Source: Montifringilla adamsi
Lineage: Eukaryota; Chordata; Aves; Passeriformes; Passeridae
NCBI GenBank assembly: GCA_017590115.1
Contig: JAGGNK010010226.1
Coordinates: forward strand, 4,809,732 to 4,873,731
Direction of reading: 5' to 3'
Length of the DNA stretch: 64,000 nucleotides
A model generated the notes under the pieces. That model searched no databases. It saw only the letters and a program-made list of their open reading frames with translations, and was not told the origin of the DNA. This document shows, one piece after another, positions 60,033 through 64,000 of the stretch. Position 1 is the first letter of the stretch. Each line of letters opens with the position of its first letter. Position numbers and translations under genes: made by a program.

Positions 60033-63013
60033 CCATAAACTTTTTATTTCTGGGAGTTGTTACTTACCATTTTGTGGTCAATCATACCTGAAGCAACTGC
60101 AGTACTTACCACCTTATACATATGCACATCAGTTAAAGACCACACAGCTCCAAAAAACAACCTTTCCATGGAATTTTGGCCAGCAGATAAACTGAAAATA
60201 TCTATAAGACACTTGGCATTCCAATATTTCACCAGCCCATCTGCCATTAATTTTACCAAACTCAACCCTATGGATTAAAACTGATTTTGCCAGTGACAGC
60301 TTCAGACTGTGAATTTTTAGAAAACATAACTCAAACCAGTTTGGCAGTTCCTCAAAAGAAGAAACCAAGTCCTGCTGCATGTGTTAAATAATTCACTGTC
60401 TGCTCATTTTCCCCATAAATTCAGTGGGAAGTGTTTCCATGCTGGAGAAATAGACTTTGCAGTTTAAACCACTAGAACGGAAGACTGTGGTTTGCACTTC
60501 ATCCATCCACTTAAATATTTTACCAGAACAAGAGAGAGTTTCTGAAGCATCTCTCCCTATCACCCACGTACTGTGCCTCGTGTCAGTCTGTGGAGAGGTC
60601 TGGGAGTAAACAAACTGGATTCCTTACAGACAAAAATAAATTTTTAGATGTGTTACAGGAATACATCAGATATGCTCCAAATGCTAATAGTCCCTCAGTC
60701 TACATTCCTGACTATAGCTGGTTTGAAGAAAAACTCCTGAAATATATATGAAATTGTCATTAAATTCAGCTCCCCAAAAAATCTGCCATCCTGCTCTGTG
60801 TGACTCAGAATCAAGTATTTGCTTTTAGCATTCACAGACTTTTTTCTAAGTCATGAGCTGACTTTTTTAACATGAGCTGGCTAAGAACACAATCTGAAGG
60901 TAACAGGAGCTAGTAAGAGACTTGTAGAGAAGAAAATAAATATCATAATGGGTCTTCTTCCTCTTAGAGCTTCAGCAAGCTAAAATATACAACTTCCCAA
61001 AGAAATGAGGGAAGTACCCTTTTTCATATTCCCCATGATATGACAGTGATGCTCAAAAGGTAAGCAAGAAACATTCTAACTTTAGTCAGGCCCCACCACA
61101 GAAAAAATAAAATCATTCTTTGAAATCTGCAGGAAGGTTGCTGTCTCTCCAAAAAGCTACTCATTTCTGAAAATGGCAGAATGCAACCAGTCATGAGGCA
61201 AGGAAAGAGTTACAGTTTTAGCAGTTATAGCCCAAATTGTAAAGCTTTGTTTGCTTTGTTTCATTTTTATTTGAACAGACTGTTTCAACCAAAATCCTAT
61301 ATGCATAATGACAGCTGCACAGGCACCATGGACTGAAACAGAGAATAAGCAGAAAATAAAATTTAACCAAGATTGCCCAACCAGCTCTGTAATTGAACTG
61401 AGAATTTTGCAGAGGGAAGAGGATCCTGGAAGACAGAGATTACCATTGAAAAACTGTATCCAAAATTCATATGAACCAGAAAAGCAAATTTTAATTACAT
61501 AGGCTATCTCAATTTTGGCTTACAGTATTTCACAAGAATTTCAAATGGACACTTCTTTTAATGGATCTGTCCTGACCATGGAAAACCCCTTGATCATTTC
61601 ACTCTGCATAATTGCTTTTCCTCTACTTGATGAACTGATAAAGTACACCTTTCTTTGATAGAGATTTTGTTACACCTTTTTTTAAAGTGTATTTAAAATA
61701 TTGCCAGATGTTTCATAAGAATGCTTTTTAATTTGTTCTGGTAAAGATCTTTACAATATTAACATTTCTGAGCACGGAGCCTCTATTGAGATCAGTTGAA
61801 CCTGTTATCTGCTACTTAACTTTACTAAAGCCTTTTTCTCTGCTTTTGCACCACACTAAAAATCAGTGATTTCTATAAATGCTCAGCTTAGATTTGCAAT
61901 GTCAGCAAGTAGTCTGTTTTCTTCTTCATTTTTTTTCTTTTAACACATGAGTGAAGGATAGTGTATATTTACACATTTCTTAATTTGTGGTAGGTTTTCT
62001 ATTCCTTCTGTCTCTCATATCATCTTGCTCCCTGAGGAAGGGGGAATAAATGAGTAAATTAAAACCCTTCAGTAGGGTAAAATACATCCATGCCAGGAAT
62101 CATTTGGATTTTCACATCTGTCAGAAAAGTTGACAGGACTTTTAACACATTTGTTCATTATGAATAGAAAAAAGAGTTTTATCACTCAAAAATAAGAAAA
62201 GGGGGGGAAAACCCAATATAAGCTGTTTTCTGACAGGCTTTGACAACTATGAAGAGATAAAAACCTAAAAAGTGAGAAGAGTATTTAGCAACAAAAATAA
62301 ACATACCAGTTTGAGAAAATTTGTCATAAAATTTTCAATTTAGAAAAAAGTGAAAAGTTTTTATTTAAACTGGGAAGCAAAAGGTAAAAAGAAAAGCAGA
62401 ATGTAATTTGTAACCCTTTCCACAAAAAATTACAGAAATCATCATCAAAATAAACCTATTGAAGTACTAGAGATAAAACCAGATCTGTCTCTGATTGGAA
62501 GGAAAATATCTTCTATTTTATCAAGTTCATGTTCTAAGGCATTATCATATAAACTAATTATAACAGTTCTGAACACCAACCACTGTAAAATCATGAAGCA
62601 TTCAAGTTCTTCACATTTCCAAGGACTCTACTTTTTATGTCACTGCCTATCCAAAAGAACAACTACAAGTTGTCACCTCTGAGCTTCTCCTAAATTGCAG
62701 CATTTCGTTCACTCAGTCACACACAAGTGTGAAAAATTAACATCAGGACAAAGGGAACCTCACACTCCAAAGACAAAATTGCCACGTGTCAGCTTCCTTC
62801 TTATCCCACTGCTTTTTTTATTCCTCTTGTTACTTTTATGAAATACTGCCATAGACTTTTTAATACTTGATACATCTGAGACCAAAGTTTTTATATGAAG
62901 TTAAAGCACACATTTATATGCACTTATATATTTTATGTGCATTGTATATTAATATAAAATTCAAAAGATGTATATTATACATAAACATATCAAGTATATA
63001 ATAAAGAGAAACC

Positions 63014-63042
63014 TTTTTCACAAACTGTTGGTTTGTGAAAAA
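63014..63042. repeat. perfect 12-bp hairpin with 5-nt loop
   Basis: TTTTTCACAAAC (63014-63025) and GTTTGTGAAAAA (63031-63042) are exact inverted copies separated by TGTTG. The T run at one end makes it look like a bacterial terminator, but in a vertebrate context that meaning does not apply. Its role is unknown. Confidence 0.75.
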
Positions 63043-63422
63043 AACAGGCACATAGATTTTTGCAACATCTTAAACATTCAAGAAGTTTTCTCACAACAGA
63101 GGTTTTTGTGGCTCTTTTCTTCTAATATTACCCATGAGGGAAGATTTATATGGTCACACAGTGTTTCTTAAAAGATCAATTAATATATTTGCTAAAAAGA
63201 ACCCTCAAAGTTTGTAGTTGCAAAATTTTACTCTTTTCCCAGGTTAACAGAAAAAGTAGAAATTTCAAAATATGAACAAATCTCAAGTAGTTATTCTAAC
63301 TTTACCTTTGTTATGTTACTTAAACTATTTTTGTCACATAGGGAAAAAAAGAAAATTAGCAATCTTAGGATCTCTAAACTGTTATTCAAACCTGGAACTG
63401 TAAAATATATCATTGCTTTGGT

Positions 63423-63531
63423 TATTCTGTTTGGAGTTTGGTTTTTGTTTGTTTGGTGGTTTGTTTTTTTGTTTGGTTTTTTTTTTGGGGGTTTGTTTTG
63501 TTTTGTTTTGTTTTGGTTGGTTTTTTTTTCC
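63423..63531 (+). repeat. T/G-rich low-complexity tract with (GTTTT)n
   Basis: Over about 110 bp the plus strand is nearly all T and G, including about five consecutive GTTTT units at about 63494-63516 and long T runs, ending TTTTCCAG. Open frames on both strands across it (for example 63422-63703 minus) are low-complexity artefacts. Confidence 0.9.
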
Positions 63532-64000
63532 AGGGCTGAAACAGGTCTATAGTTATGCATACCGCAAGAAATTTAAAAACAAAGTTAATGTAAAAACTTA
63601 CTCCTTCCTTTCTTCTGCTCCTACTTTCCCCTTTTAAGAACTCTCCTAGCCAAGATGTTGATTTTCCTTTTGCCTCTGATTTCTTGGGTTGCTTGTACTG
63701 CACTTGTAGAACTAGTGCTATTCAACTTGTCTTATGATTGAAAGACTTCCATAATAGCTTAAAACACCTGTTTTAAACCACCTCTGAAGAAAACATCAAT
63801 ATGATTCTTTCTTTGATCAATGATACCAATTAAATCTCAAACACAAAAGACATAAGGGAAATAATTTCTTCACTTGGAGATGTTAAGTTCCTGAAGGTGT
63901 TATTCCTGCTGTTGACACTATTGGGGTGCAGAGGCAAGGAAATGAGAAATAGCTGCTCCTGTAAGCATTACAGCATGAGTAATGGCTCCTTTATTGCTGC

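Larger units (their letters stand above)
60033..64000. other. AT-rich noncoding stretch, no gene confirmed
   Basis: No gene is confirmed to the end of the window. Near 60044-60278 three different frames on two strands are open at once, so none is preferred, even though a good donor shape (minus strand, ATGGTAAGT, about 60049-60057) lies there. An AT-rich palindromic stretch occurs at about 62930-63000 and a G run at about 62201-62208. Confidence 0.5.

Noticed and set aside
60044..60380. Minus-strand exon-like frame ending at a GTAAGT donor
   Set aside because: Two other frames are open across the same bases, including one on the plus strand, and phases do not connect to the frame at 59.5 kb.
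63413..63703. Overlapping frames on both strands
   Set aside because: Low-complexity translation of the T/G-rich tract.
1..64000. tRNA, rRNA, CRISPR array, bacterial operon or prophage
   Set aside because: No cloverleaf with A and B boxes, no regular spaced repeats, and no dense open frames; the repeat content is avian nuclear.

Overview
The window looks like noncoding nuclear DNA from a bird, most likely a passerine. It is AT-rich throughout, and I find no gene, exon chain, tRNA, rRNA or CRISPR array that I can support. The identification rests on the repeats. There are several CR1 LINE 3' fragments in both orientations, two copies of a common avian ERV LTR with a conserved RTTAAACC-type end, a second ERV LTR with a clean 6-bp target duplication, and a few very old MIR-like SINE relics. 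CR1 as the dominant LINE, with no L1 or Alu, is the avian pattern. The species call is inference. The window could be intergenic desert or a very long intron, and sequence alone does not separate these.

Layout. 1-10.6 kb: near single-copy AT-rich DNA, a possible CR1 relic near 3.2 kb and a nested palindrome at 8.22-8.35 kb. 10.67-11.23 kb: minus-strand ERV LTR with an internal 27-bp tandem duplication, followed by an old CR1 relic. 11.4-24.4 kb: unique DNA with short tandem repeats, small hairpins and homeodomain-core-rich patches. 24.44-24.62 kb: CR1 3' end. 26.04-26.93 kb: minus-strand ERV LTR followed, in its own reading direction, by a primer-binding-site-like motif and a GC-rich leader, so this is a truncated provirus end and not a plain solo LTR. 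30.84-31.32 kb: GC-rich block with two long overlapping open frames on the minus strand, of unknown origin. 35.0-38.7 kb: cluster of old repeats (three MIR-like relics, one CR1 reverse-transcriptase relic) that also holds a pair of ~115-bp direct repeats 2.9 kb apart. 43.88-44.11 kb: CR1 on the minus strand. 46.59-47.81 kb: the best structure in the window, a CR1 on the plus strand split by a 642-bp solo ERV LTR with a CCTGCC duplication on both sides. 48.7 and 49.7 kb: CR1 relics. 56.64 kb: G-run cluster. 59.94 kb: short CR1 3' end. 63.0 kb: perfect 12-bp hairpin. 63.4 kb: T/G-rich low-complexity tract.

Function. Nothing here forms an operon or pathway. What can be read is a history of insertions: MIR-like SINEs are oldest, diverged CR1 copies next, better preserved CR1 copies after that, and ERV LTRs youngest, as shown by one LTR sitting inside a CR1. 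No convincing new biological system was found. The most useful leads are the nested palindrome at 8.2 kb, the paired direct repeat at 35.0/37.9 kb, the GC-rich block at 30.8-31.3 kb and the G-run cluster at 56.6 kb.
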